Shown here one piece after another: positions 35,379 to 44,809 of a DNA stretch of 64,000 nucleotides. The notes beneath the pieces were generated by a model. It saw only the letters and a list, made by a program, of their open reading frames with translations, had not been told where the DNA came from and made no database searches. The position numbers and the translations under genes were made by a program. The stretch covers positions 2,480,001 through 2,544,000 of the forward strand of contig OZ242179.1 of NCBI GenBank assembly GCA_965205735.1, written 5' to 3'. How positions within the stretch are numbered: position 1 is the stretch's first letter; every line of letters begins with the position of its first letter. Source of the stretch: VXNE01 sp965205735. Its GTDB lineage: Bacteria > Pseudomonadota > Gammaproteobacteria > Pseudomonadales > Azotimanducaceae.

Positions 35379-36689
35379 ATGTTGCTGATTCGCGAAGCCG
35401 AACTCGGTTCAGGCCGCGCCGATGTGCGCTGTCGCGACGGCCGCATTGTCGAGATCGGCACCGGGCTTGCGGCGAGCAGTGGCGAAGAAATCATCGAGGC
35501 GAGGGGAGGGGCTTTGCTTCCCGGTCTGCATGATCATCACATCCACCTGTTCGCCCTCGCCGCTGCCCGCGGATCCGTCAACTGCGGTCCGCCGGAGGTC
35601 GGCGATCGTGACGCGCTTGCCGTTGAGCTTGCGAGCGCCACCGGCAGCGAGTGGATTCGCGGCGTCGGCTATCACGAATCCGTCGCCGGCATGCTGGACC
35701 GCCGCTCGCTCGACGCGATCGCACCGGAGCGTCCGGTCCGAATACAGCATCGCTCCGGCAAGATGTGGTTCCTGAACTCCACCGCAGCGCGCATTCTGGG
35801 ATTCGATGCCGACTTCGATGGCCGCCTGTTCCGCCAGGACGAGTGGTTGCGTGACCACGTCGACACCGATGTCGATCTCGCCGCCGTATCGCTTGAACTC
35901 TCAAGCTACGGCGTCACCGGAGTGACGGACGCCACCCCGTCCAACGACAACACGACCGCAGGGGACATTGCCGCCGCTGGGGTGCGGCAGCGGGTGTGTC
36001 CAATGGGAGGCGACGCCCTGTCGCGGGGGACGCTGAAGATCATGCTCGACGAGTACGCGCTGCCGGATTTCGACGCGTTGCGAGCGCGCATCGCCGAAGC
36101 GCACGCGCGCGGAAGACCCACCGCCACGCACTGCGTTACGCGCACGGAACTCGTGTTCGCATTGTCCGCGCTGATCGAGGCGGGAACGATCCCCGGCGAT
36201 CGCATCGAACATGCGTCGGTCACCGATGAAGCGACGATGGCGCTGGTGGTCGAGGCGGGAGTGACGGTGGTCACGCAGCCCAATTTCATCTCGGAGCGTG
36301 GCGAGCAATACCTTGCGGACGTCGACCCCGCCGATCATCGCCACCTGTACCGCTGTCGCAGTTTCCTTGATGCCGGGGTTCCCCTCGGCGGCGGCACGGA
36401 CGCGCCGTTCGGCAAGCCCGACCCGTGGGCGGCGATCCGCGCTGCGGTGACACGCAGGACCGCGGACGGGCGCGTGATTGGTACCCGGGAAGCGCTATCC
36501 CCGGAGCGTGCGCTCGAGCTCTTTACGACACCAGCGCGGGAACCCGGCGGCGCGCCCCGTCGCATCTCGATCAGCGAAACCGCTGACTTTTGCCTGCTCG
36601 ACCATGGCTGGAGGCAGGCGCGGAAGTCGTTGCACCATGAACACGTCGCAGCGACAATCATCGGCGGCACGGTGACGTTCAGACGGTGA
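35379..36689 (+). CDS. Amidohydrolase family protein (YtcJ-like)
   Basis: 436 residues from the ATG at 35379 (MLLIREAELGSGRADV), the first that fits the beta-sandwich N-terminus. Metal ligands: HDHHIHLF (about residue 53), HC in THCVTRTEL, HASV, and the last Asp in GGGTDAPFG. Such enzymes hydrolyse C-N bonds of amides or cyclic imides. Precedes a nucleobase-type permease by about 100 bp, so a role in purine, pyrimidine or hydantoin breakdown is possible but unproven. Confidence 0.8.
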   Translation: MLLIREAELGSGRADVRCRDGRIVEIGTGLAASSGEEIIEARGGALLPGLHDHHIHLFALAAARGSVNCGPPEVGDRDALAVELASATGSEWIRGVGYHESVAGMLDRRSLDAIAPERPVRIQHRSGKMWFLNSTAARILGFDADFDGRLFRQDEWLRDHVDTDVDLAAVSLELSSYGVTGVTDATPSNDNTTAGDIAAAGVRQRVCPMGGDALSRGTLKIMLDEYALPDFDALRARIAEAHARGRPTATHCVTRTELVFALSALIEAGTIPGDRIEHASVTDEATMALVVEAGVTVVTQPNFISERGEQYLADVDPADHRHLYRCRSFLDAGVPLGGGTDAPFGKPDPWAAIRAAVTRRTADGRVIGTREALSPERALELFTTPAREPGGAPRRISISETADFCLLDHGWRQARKSLHHEHVAATIIGGTVTFRR

Positions 36690-36792
36690 CTCCGGGCTCT
36701 GGCCCGTCCGACACGTCTGAGGAGACTCGGGATTGGAAACAAGGTCGAGGCTGCCCGCACAATGAAGCATCCCCTCGCCCAGAGTTCGCAGC

Positions 36793-38550
36793 ATGCAAGC
36801 CGACCAATCCGATCGCACAAGCGTTCGCTACGAACCCGACGAAAAGCCTCCGGGGCCGCTTGCTTTCGGTCTCGGCCTCCAACTTGCCATTCTCACTGTT
36901 GCGGGCGTGGTGCTGACTCCCGCGATCGTGATCCGCGCCGCCGGCGGAAGCGAAGGCTTCCTCTCCTGGGCCGTATTCGCCGCCGTCGCGGTCAGCGGTA
37001 TTACCACGGTAGTGCAGGCGATCCGGGTCGGCCGGGTCGGCGCCGGCTATGTGCTGATGATGGGCACGTCGGGTGCCTTCATCGCGGTCTGCATCACGGC
37101 GATCGCCGAGGGTGGTCCAGCCATGCTCGCCACGTTGGTGGTCATTTCATCGTTGTTCCAGTTTGCCCTGTCGACGCGACTCTCCCTACTCCGGCAGATC
37201 TTGACACCGACCGTCGCGGGGACGGTGATCATGCTGATACCGGTTACGGTGATGCCCATTATCTTTGACATGCTGAAGCAGGTACCCGAAGGAGCCTCGA
37301 CACAGTCCGCAGCGATAAGCGCCCTTGTAACCCTGCTCGTCATCGCCGGTATCGCGCTGAAGGCGAGGGGAGCGCTGCGCCTCTGGGCGCCGGTCATCGG
37401 CGTCGTTGCCGGCTCCGCGGTCGCCGGTTATTACGGCCTGTACGAGACCACCCTCGTGGCCAAGGCCGCATGGGTCGGTCTTCCCGATGGCGAATGGCCC
37501 GGCCTCGATCTTGGTTTTGGTCCCGTTTTCTGGTCACTGCTTCCCGCGTTCGTGTTCGTGACCCTGGTCGGTGCCATCGAGACAGTCGGCGATGCCATCG
37601 CCATACAGCACGTATCCTGGCGACGGCCCCGGGCGGTGGATTTCCGCGCAGTCCAGGGCGCGGTGGCGGCGGATGGCGTGGGCAACCTATTGTCCGGGCT
37701 TGCCGGAACGGTGCCCAACACCACATATTCGACGAGCGTTTCGGTGACGGAGCTCACCGGGGTGGGCGCACGCAGCGTCGGCGTCGCCGTTGGGGCCGTG
37801 TTCATCGCGCTCGCGTTCCTGCCCAAGGCGCTCGCAGTGGTCCTGGCGATCCCGGGGCCCGTCGCAGCCGCCTATATCACGGTACTCATGGCGATGCTGT
37901 TCGTGGTCGGCATGAAGGTGGTCATCCAGAACGGGATCGACTATCGCAATGGATTGGTCGCGGGCCTTGCGTTCTGGGCCGGCGTGGGCTTCCAGAATGG
38001 GGTGATATTTCCCGAGCACTTCTCCGAATTCGCTGGCGGGCTGCTGCAGAACGGCATGACGGCCGGTGGCCTAGTGGCGATCCTCCTGTCCCTGTTTCTC
38101 GAATTGACAGCGCCGCGCCGCGCCCGGATCGAGACGGAGTTCGATGTTTCGGCCTTGCCGAAGATCAGGGAGTTTCTTAGCGCTTTCGCGTCCCGGAGCG
38201 GCTGGGACGCGGCGATGGTGAACCGTCTCGAGAGGGCGAGCGAGGAGACGCTGCTGACGCTCATCGAGAAGGACGAAGCGGAAGAGCGCGAGCGTCGGCG
38301 ACTGCGCCTGGTCGCGCACAAGGAAGACGATCAGGCAGTGCTCGAGTTCGTCGCCGCAACGGGAGAGGGAAACCTCCAGGACCGGATCGCACTGCTTGGC
38401 GAGCGCACTGCCGGGGCACCCGCAGAGCAGGAGGTTTCGCTTCGACTATTGCGGCACGTCGCGTCCTCGGTTCTTCACCAGCAATACTACGATATGGATA
38501 TCGTGACGGTCCGGGTGGACGCACCGGGACCGACTCCCCCAGAAGGGTGA
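36793..38550 (+). CDS. NCS2-family xanthine/uracil-type permease with C-terminal RsbW-like domain
   Basis: 585 residues. The first 435 have the 12-14 membrane helices of NCS2 nucleobase transporters, with the conserved family sequences around FVTLVGAIETVGDAIAIQ and TVPNTTYSTSVSVTELTGV. The last 140 residues are soluble: LPKIREFLSAFASRSGWDAA, NRLERASEETLLTLIE and NLQDRIALL resemble the histidine-kinase-like ATPase fold of RsbW-type regulators, without an obvious complete ATP site. Such a tail could regulate transport. Follows an amidohydrolase in the same direction. Confidence 0.85.
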   Translation: MQADQSDRTSVRYEPDEKPPGPLAFGLGLQLAILTVAGVVLTPAIVIRAAGGSEGFLSWAVFAAVAVSGITTVVQAIRVGRVGAGYVLMMGTSGAFIAVCITAIAEGGPAMLATLVVISSLFQFALSTRLSLLRQILTPTVAGTVIMLIPVTVMPIIFDMLKQVPEGASTQSAAISALVTLLVIAGIALKARGALRLWAPVIGVVAGSAVAGYYGLYETTLVAKAAWVGLPDGEWPGLDLGFGPVFWSLLPAFVFVTLVGAIETVGDAIAIQHVSWRRPRAVDFRAVQGAVAADGVGNLLSGLAGTVPNTTYSTSVSVTELTGVGARSVGVAVGAVFIALAFLPKALAVVLAIPGPVAAAYITVLMAMLFVVGMKVVIQNGIDYRNGLVAGLAFWAGVGFQNGVIFPEHFSEFAGGLLQNGMTAGGLVAILLSLFLELTAPRRARIETEFDVSALPKIREFLSAFASRSGWDAAMVNRLERASEETLLTLIEKDEAEERERRRLRLVAHKEDDQAVLEFVAATGEGNLQDRIALLGERTAGAPAEQEVSLRLLRHVASSVLHQQYYDMDIVTVRVDAPGPTPPEG

Positions 38551-38574
38551 CGCAGGGTCCCGCAGGCGAAGTGC

Positions 38575-39774
38575 CTACTTGATCAAGCCCGCTTCCCGCA
38601 GAGACGTGATTTCCGCCGCGTCGAGGCCGAGTTCATCGCCGAGCACCGACGCCGTATGCTCCCCGAGCAGCGGCGCGACGCGTAGGGGCACATCAGAATT
38701 CGACAGCCTGGGGGCGAAACCGAGCAAGGGCACTTCGCCGTGCATCGGGTGATCGAGCTGCTTGACGAAACCGCGCGCGAGCAGGTGGCGATCATGGTGT
38801 AGTTCGCCGGTGTCGAGGCACGCGGCACACGGAATGCCCGCGGGACCAAGGATTTCCATGATTTCGAGTTTCGTATGTTCCCGCGTCCATGTGGCGATTT
38901 CCTCGAACAGGGCTTCGCCATTGTCCCTGCGCAGGCGGTTGCTCTTAAAACGCGTATCGACCAGCAAGTGGGGGAGGTCGCTGGCCGCGCAAAGCGCGTC
39001 CCAATGCTCCGCCGTGACCGGCATGATGTAGACCCAGTCATTGGCTCCAAAGGGTTCGCAGGGATAGAGGTCGACCGGCGGCCATCCGCCGGACCTGCCC
39101 CGGCGCTCGCTAGCCGCCTGTCCCCAGGCGCCGCCCAGAGCGATGCGCGTGCGCATGTAGTACGTCATCGCTTCCTGCATCGAGATCTCGATCCGCTGGC
39201 CTTCGCCGGTGCGCAACCGCTGCACATAGGCCGCGAGAACCGCCATCGCCATCTGTACGCCCGTGCCCGAGTCGCCCGTGGTCGGACCCGGGATCAACGG
39301 CGGACCGTCCGGTTCGCCGGTCACCGAGAAGGCACCCGCCGCCGCTTGCGCGATCATGTCGTAGCTCTTGAAGTTCGCGTACGGGCCGGATGTACCGAAA
39401 CCCTTGATGCATGCGTATATCAGGGGCGGATGGACGGCCTTCAGGGTTTCGTATTCGAGATCGAGACGCTCCATCACGCCGGGACCGTAGTTCTCGACGA
39501 ATACGTCGAACCTGGGCAGCAAACGCATCAGAAGGTCGCGACCTTCGGGTGAGCGGAGATTCAATGCAACGCTGCGTTTGTTCGCATTCCAGTTGCAAAA
39601 GTACGCCGAGTACTCCTTGTTCGGGCTGCGTCCCACAGCGCGTCCCGGATCTCCGTGATCCGGTGCCTCCACTTTCACGACATCCGCGCCGAGCCAGGCG
39701 AGAGCTTGCGTGCACGAAGTCCCCGCTTCGTACTGCGTCAGGTCGAGGATTCGCATTCCATCGAGTGCGGGCAT
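38575..39774 (-). CDS. Class III CoA-transferase (CaiB/BaiF)
   Basis: 399 residues, full length. DGMRILDLTQYEAGTSCTQA N-terminus, VEAPDHGDPGRAVGR, NANKRSVALNL, FGTSGPYANFKSYDMIAQA and C-terminal LGEHTASVLGDELG are all family features. Convergent with the permease gene. The Asp expected at the thioester site lies in GDSGTGVQMA. Substrate unknown. Confidence 0.88.
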   Translation of the reverse strand: MPALDGMRILDLTQYEAGTSCTQALAWLGADVVKVEAPDHGDPGRAVGRSPNKEYSAYFCNWNANKRSVALNLRSPEGRDLLMRLLPRFDVFVENYGPGVMERLDLEYETLKAVHPPLIYACIKGFGTSGPYANFKSYDMIAQAAAGAFSVTGEPDGPPLIPGPTTGDSGTGVQMAMAVLAAYVQRLRTGEGQRIEISMQEAMTYYMRTRIALGGAWGQAASERRGRSGGWPPVDLYPCEPFGANDWVYIMPVTAEHWDALCAASDLPHLLVDTRFKSNRLRRDNGEALFEEIATWTREHTKLEIMEILGPAGIPCAACLDTGELHHDRHLLARGFVKQLDHPMHGEVPLLGFAPRLSNSDVPLRVAPLLGEHTASVLGDELGLDAAEITSLREAGLIK

Positions 39775-39806
39775 GTCAACGCCTTAAGAATTTCGGTTGG
39801 GACAAT

Positions 39807-41423
39807 TTACTCTGACGACGTGCTTTGTGCATCCGCTGCCGAGCGCGGCAAGCGAAACGCGAGCAAAGCGTTGCCGCCAGCCTGTCCGTGTTGTCCGTAA
39901 CCGCTTTGAATCAAAAGCATGTCGCCTGCAACCATCGGGCCAGGCACGTCGATGGACGCACCGCCCGCTGCTTCCCCATTGACGCTATCGAACTTGCGCC
40001 AAGTGTCATACGACCACACGACGTCGCCAGTAAGGGCATCGTAGACCGAGACCTGGCCATCCAGACTGCCAGCGAAGACGAGATCGGGCGTCGCGACAAT
40101 CGCAGCGGAGATTCCCGAATCGCAGCCCTTGCGGCCGCGGCATCGATCCGGGTTGATTGCGGACCAGCGCACGACCCCGGTCTCGACTTCCAGGGCATGC
40201 AGACCCGGCATTGGCTTGTCGCTGGCTGCGGGACCCACTGGCCTATCACTGATCGGCACGTACAAGAGCCCGAGGACTTCGTTCACCGCCATGCCCCAAT
40301 GCACCCCGCCCAGGTATCCGCCGCGTCCGAGTTGACGCTCCCATATTCGTGCGCCGGAATCCGGCTTCATGGCGTAGACGCCGCCCGATTTCTGCCCGGC
40401 GACCAGAATGTGCTCGCCGCTCGGCGCGCGCGCGAGGATGGGCGGCGCACCGAAATCGTAGTCGGGGCCGACCTCCTCGGGACAACTTGGATGGTCCGGA
40501 TCTACCAGACACGACATGTTGAAAGTATCGTTCGCCGTAAACTGCTCCGTCCACGCGATCTTGCCGTCTTCGCTCCGCAAAGCCATGATGGCGTCGCTTG
40601 TGAGCGATGCGGGCGCCGTGTAGTTCTCTCCGGTGCCGACGTAGAGGCGACCCGTCGCCGGGGCGATGGCCGGTGCCGACCAGATCGGCGCGCCCGAAGG
40701 TCCCCACTCCTTGACCACCACGTAGTGTCGGCCAGTCACCGTCGGCGCTTCGGCTATCGTATGGGTGCGCCAAAGCATGCTGCCGGCGGCGGCGCCGTGC
40801 GCGACGAGAGACCCGCGAAACGTACAGCACGCCTACATCGCGTTCATCGCGACGGCGAGTTCATAGGACGACACCGGCGCATATACCCGTCCCGCGTGGT
40901 ATAGAGGCGTGCCCGTGACGATGGCGTGGGGATGGTCCTTGACTTCCGTCGCCCAGAGCTGTTCGCCGGTGATGGCGTCGGCGGCTACCACCCACCCGTC
41001 ACCGGTTCCGAAAACAAGCCGCGCTTCGCCTGCGACTTCAGCATGAATCACGGCGGTTCGGATGCTGCTGCTGAATTCCCGTTTCCACCGCACGCAGCCC
41101 GAATCGCTTTCCAATGCCAAAAGACTGCCAGCCTGGGTGCCGATGAACACGGTATCTTCCGTCACCAACGGGTAGGAATGCGGCGACATGCCGCCTTCCA
41201 GCGCGAACGCCCATGCGAGCTCGAGCGTCTCGGCATTCGTGGAATCGATATCCGTGTCGGCCTGGAAGCGAAGGTTGCGCTCGCCGAAGCCCCAGCCAGA
41301 TCTCGCGAACCGCTCGATGCCCGGCGTGGCCTCGCACGCCGCCCCCGCAGGTGCCGCCGACATCAGGAGCGCGCAAAGCAGCGCCAAGGTCGTAGGTCGC
41401 GCTCCTGGTCTTGTCCCCAACAC
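39807..41423 (-). pseudogene. PQQ-dependent dehydrogenase (polyvinyl-alcohol-dehydrogenase-like), interrupted by an in-frame TAG
   Basis: From a GTG two bases after the hisG stop, a signal peptide (TTLALLCALLMSAAPAGA) is followed by beta-propeller repeats of PQQ quinoproteins (GSLLALESDSGCVRW, GERIWxRQ-type blades, VWSYDTWRKFDSVNG). Translation is open over the full 538 codons except for a single TAG at 40833-40835; the frame is identical on both sides. The codon stands just before ACCTFRGSLVAHGAA, where relatives carry a Tyr ahead of ECC. A single-base change of a Tyr codon is the simplest cause. Periplasmic alcohol oxidation was the likely role. Confidence 0.75.
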
Positions 41424-41425
41424 GC

Positions 41426-42301
41426 TCAATCGATGATCTTGTTGATCGCGTACTCGACGATGCCGCGGGCTCCCGCAGCCTTGAGCTGGGGAATCAGCGT
41501 CCGCACCACCGATTCTTCGATAATCGAATGCATGGCGATCCACTCGTCGTCGGACAGCGCCGACACTGTGGGTTTCTGCAACGCCGGCAACAGCGCGAGG
41601 ATGGCATCCAGGTCGCCGCGCCTGGCGTTCAGCATGAGGCCCACCTTGCCTTCCGCGGCAAGGCAGGAACGCAGCATCAGGGCGATATTTTCGAGTTTGC
41701 GCGATTTCTCGGGGTCAGCCATCGCGGCGTGATTGGCGATGATGCGGGGCGTGCTGTGAAGGATCTCATCGACGATGCGCAGGTTGTTGGCCCTGATCGA
41801 ACTACCGGTCTCGGTGATCTCGACAATCGCGTCCACCAGTCGCGGCGGTTTCGCCTCCGTCGCGCCCCAGGAAAACTCGACCTGGGCATTCACGCCGTGG
41901 CGCTCGAGGTAGGTCCGCGTGATGTTGACGACCTCGGTCGCGATGCGCTTGCCTTCGAGATCCGCCACGGTTCGGACCGGCGCATCGTTCGGCACGCATA
42001 GCACCCAGCGCGCCGGGCGCCGACTGACCTTGGAGAAGACCAGCTCGCATATCTCGCGCACGTCCGCGCCCGTCTCCACCACCCAATCGTGACCCGTAAT
42101 TCCCGCGTCGAGCACCCCCTGTTCGACGTAGCGCGCCATCTCCTGGGCGCGCACCATCAGGCACTCGATTTCGTCATCGTCGATTTCCGGGAAATAGGAA
42201 CGGCTCGAGGATGTGATCCGATATCCAGCGCGCTGGAACAGGTCGACTGTCGCCTCGTGCAGACTGCCGGCCGGGATGCCAAGCTTCAGCAAGGTGCTCA
42301 T
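41426..42301 (-). CDS. hisG: ATP phosphoribosyltransferase, long form
   Basis: 291 residues from MSTLLKLGIPAGSLHEATVD; the length and C-terminal ACT-like domain (about 215-291) mark the HisZ-independent form that is feedback-inhibited by histidine. The catalytic part contains DAGITGHDWVVE and the PRPP loop around EGKRIATEV. First step of histidine synthesis. Start overlaps the hisI stop (ATGA). Confidence 0.93.
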   Translation of the reverse strand: MSTLLKLGIPAGSLHEATVDLFQRAGYRITSSSRSYFPEIDDDEIECLMVRAQEMARYVEQGVLDAGITGHDWVVETGADVREICELVFSKVSRRPARWVLCVPNDAPVRTVADLEGKRIATEVVNITRTYLERHGVNAQVEFSWGATEAKPPRLVDAIVEITETGSSIRANNLRIVDEILHSTPRIIANHAAMADPEKSRKLENIALMLRSCLAAEGKVGLMLNARRGDLDAILALLPALQKPTVSALSDDEWIAMHSIIEESVVRTLIPQLKAAGARGIVEYAINKIID

Positions 42302-42687
42302 CGCTTGTACACCTCGGCCGGATCGAACACCCGCTCCGCCACGATCCTGCTCGTTGCCGTGTCGAGTTCGATCTCGCGAAAGAAGCAACTTTCGTAGCCC
42401 TCGTGGCAGGCGGCGCCGCCGACCTGATCGACCTTCACAAGCAGCGTGTCAGCATCGCAGTCGTAATATACCCGCTTCACATGCTGCACGTTGCCGCTCT
42501 CCTCGCCCTTGCGCCAGAGCCGGCTGCGGCTGCGGCTGTAGTAGCAGGCTCGACGCGTGCGCAAGGTTTCTGCGTATGCCTCGGCGTCCATGTAGGCAAG
42601 CATCAGCACCTTGCCGCTCGCCGCGTCCTGCGCAATCACGGGAACCAGGGGCGTCTTCTCGAAATCCGGACCGTCCACCCGCACCAC
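42298..42687 (-). CDS. hisI: Phosphoribosyl-AMP cyclohydrolase
   Basis: 129 residues. YMDAEAYAETLRTRRACYYSR, SRLWRKGEESGN and the zinc/magnesium ligands YYDCDADTLLVKV and ACHEGYESCFF are diagnostic. Third step of histidine synthesis; not fused to HisE. Upstream of, and coupled to, hisG; no other his genes are in the window. Confidence 0.95.
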   Translation of the reverse strand: MVRVDGPDFEKTPLVPVIAQDAASGKVLMLAYMDAEAYAETLRTRRACYYSRSRSRLWRKGEESGNVQHVKRVYYDCDADTLLVKVDQVGGAACHEGYESCFFREIELDTATSRIVAERVFDPAEVYKR

Positions 42688-43012
42688 CTTCGGGAACCGA
42701 AGGCGCGAATGCTATCCGCACCGGCGAGGCGCTGTCGAATGGGTTTTCTTGAAGCTCGCCGTCAAGTGTCTCGGCGCTTCGGTGTCGGCTCGAGTTCACC
42801 AGTACGCTCCTGCCGTCATATACGCGTACGCGCGCTCTCGCCGCCGAGGACGCGAACGCCCGCAAGGCTACCCCGGATGACGGCAAATACGCGGCCATGT
42901 TTTCCACCCAGGCGGCCCGCTGCCGGTAGCCCGGGTACTTCACCACGGCAGTAGCCTATCCAACCGCCGCATCCCGGGTGACGCCCTCGCAAGCAAAAGG
43001 CCACCCGTGGGG
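42688..43012. other. Intergenic region upstream of hisI
   Basis: About 325 bp. A minus-strand frame (to 42946) with LPSSGVALRAFASSAARARV could be a gene remnant but runs into hisI out of frame and matches no family I know. No clear promoter. Confidence 0.4.
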
Positions 43013-43948
43013 TTACAGCCGTACAATGGGTTCTCTGCGACCGACAACGGGAACGTGGATCTGGATGACCGCGCCGTCCGCTGCACTTACGTGGTCCGGA
43101 CCGATACCCACGGCTGCAGAAGTCGTCACGATCCGGTCCAGATCGTCGCCGACAAACGCGGGACAGGTCGGTTGCCTCGCCGGTACGGCATAGGAGTGAA
43201 TTCTGCGACCTGTCGGATCGTAGACATCCACCGCCGCGCCGCCCCACCGCGCGTTCCATAGATTCCCCTCGGCATCCACCACCGAACCGTCGGGTCCGCC
43301 CGGCATGCTCTCATCGAGGGCGACGAATACCTCGCGTTCGCCCGAGATTTCGCCCGTTGCCGGGTCCGTAGGCACCTTCCAGATGGTGCGGTGCGGCGTA
43401 TCGGTGTAGTAGGCGAGAGTGCCGTCCGCAGAGAAGCAAATCGAATTGGGCGTTGCGACACCATCGATCATCCTGGTCAACCTGCCTCCAAACAAACGCC
43501 ATATCGCACAAGGACGACCGCGGCCGTCCTTCGCCATGGTGCCGATCCAAAAGGCACCGCTCGGATGCACCCGCCCATCGTTGGAACGGACTTCCGGGTC
43601 TTCGCGGAATCGGGTTGTCGTCTCCATGGCACCGCTTTCGAGGTCGAGCACCCGGAAATCGAGTTCGGTGGCGACCAGAATGCTTCGCGCGTCGACAATC
43701 GCTGCGGCGGAGGGCATCACCGGCAGGTCGAAACGCCGCGTCTCAGCCTCCGAGAATCGTTTCTCGTAGACGGCCCGGCCATTGATGTCGCACCAGACCA
43801 GACTCGATCTCAGGTGGTGCGTCAGCGGTCCCTCGCCCAGCGATAGTTGCTCTCCCGACCAGATAACACCTAGCCCGCATATCTCACCAAGGGCCGTGAT
43901 GATCGCGCAGGATTTTTTCCGCGTGCGCGTGCTCGCGAGCGGAAGCAT
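43013..43948 (-). CDS. SMP-30/gluconolactonase-like protein, native 5' end lost at MITE E2
   Basis: The body from about residue 27 (GVIWSGEQLSLGEGPL) to 311 is a six-bladed calcium-binding lactonase with SNDGRVHPSGAFWIGTM, ATPNSICFS and MPGGPDGSVVDAEGNLW, the SGL metal and substrate motifs. The first ~26 residues of the open frame come entirely from MITE E2. The ATG in the MITE end is out of frame, and without the MITE a TGA lies just upstream, so the native start is missing. Probably not expressed, or expressed from a start inside the element. Confidence 0.7.
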   Translation of the reverse strand: MLPLASTRTRKKSCAIITALGEICGLGVIWSGEQLSLGEGPLTHHLRSSLVWCDINGRAVYEKRFSEAETRRFDLPVMPSAAAIVDARSILVATELDFRVLDLESGAMETTTRFREDPEVRSNDGRVHPSGAFWIGTMAKDGRGRPCAIWRLFGGRLTRMIDGVATPNSICFSADGTLAYYTDTPHRTIWKVPTDPATGEISGEREVFVALDESMPGGPDGSVVDAEGNLWNARWGGAAVDVYDPTGRRIHSYAVPARQPTCPAFVGDDLDRIVTTSAAVGIGPDHVSAADGAVIQIHVPVVGRREPIVRL

Positions 43949-44115
43949 AGCCGCCGCTTATGGTGTAGCGAGCACGTGCGCGCACGCGGAAAAAAGACCA
44001 GCGAGGGCGCGGCCAGCGCAGTCTGTATTGGGCAGGTCACAGGAAGTACGACATACCCGATTGATAACAATGACATTCAGTAACGTGACAAGCGGCTTGG
44101 TGAGATATGCGGGCT
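43872..44115 (-). mobile_element. MITE, copy E2 (IS630-like)
   Basis: 244 bp with 20-bp inverted ends (22 bp counting CTAG), inverted relative to E1. Flanks are CC-CTA at left and TAG-TC at right, the arrangement expected from insertion at CTAG with TA duplication, as known for IS630. Internal 17-bp perfect stem: TTTTTTCCGCGTGCGCG (43913-43929) with its complement at 43979-43995. It lies between two divergent genes that both lack 5' ends. Confidence 0.88.
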
Positions 44116-44649
44116 AGTCATGACTCGCAGTACTGGATTGGTGTTTCCGGCGGGTCAGCCCAGCTTGGCGACGACCCATGCAATCCCGAACTGTATTTCG
44201 TGCGGGAAGGCACAATCTGCGACGACAGGGATACCGGCTTCAAAATCCATGCGGGGCGATCCTTGAACAACTACCTCGCGGCTGAAGTGGTTGTTGCAAA
44301 ACTCGGCGAAGCTTTCTTCGAAACAACAACATACCGAAGAGGCGCCGGATTGATCGAGGTGCCCGTGAAGGGCGAACACAACTACAGCGCCGGCTTTGCC
44401 GCGATCACGCGCATGCCCTTGAACAGGCTGGATGTCTACCTGAAATTTGGAATCCAGTGGTGGGACCGGGGGTTTTCCGTGTTCGACGAGGAGTCCGGCG
44501 TGAACACGGACGGATTCGACCTCCTCTGGGGGATCGGAGGAGAGTACCCGATCAATGACAGGATGGGCGTTCGCGTGGAACTGGAACGCTTTGTGATCGA
44601 CGACTACGACCTGAACTACAGTTCTGCCGGGATCGTCTGGAAGTTCTGA
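44107..44649 (+). CDS. Outer-membrane beta-barrel protein, signal peptide lost at MITE E2
   Basis: 180 residues. From QYWIGVSGGSAQLGD onward, alternating aromatic strands of a small OmpA-like barrel are seen, ending in the C-terminal Phe (GIVWKF) used for BAM recognition. No signal peptide remains; the only in-frame ATG (44107) is inside the inverted repeat of MITE E2 (ATG CGG GCT, preceded by GGTGAGAT). Without a signal it cannot reach the outer membrane, so it is probably a disabled gene. Confidence 0.65.
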   Translation: MRASHDSQYWIGVSGGSAQLGDDPCNPELYFVREGTICDDRDTGFKIHAGRSLNNYLAAEVVVAKLGEAFFETTTYRRGAGLIEVPVKGEHNYSAGFAAITRMPLNRLDVYLKFGIQWWDRGFSVFDEESGVNTDGFDLLWGIGGEYPINDRMGVRVELERFVIDDYDLNYSSAGIVWKF

Positions 44650-44765
44650 TCCTCCAGTCGCCTACCCTGCGCCCGTCTCGTCGATGGTGCGTTTCGTAAC
44701 CGAGGCGACCGAGAATCCGCGGGTCCCATGCCTCGCCTGCGCCTCGTAGAAGTCGCCTCGATCGA

Positions 44766-44787
44766 CCAAGGAGGCAAGCCTCCTTGG
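44766..44787. other. Perfect 10-bp hairpin downstream of the SUMF1 gene
   Basis: CCAAGGAGGC-AA-GCCTCCTTGG begins 22 bases after the stop of the minus-strand gene. No U-tract on either side. Could be a transcript end or a recombination-related cruciform. Confidence 0.5.
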
Positions 44788-44809
44788 AACCGTCAAAAGA
44801 CGCAAAGAC

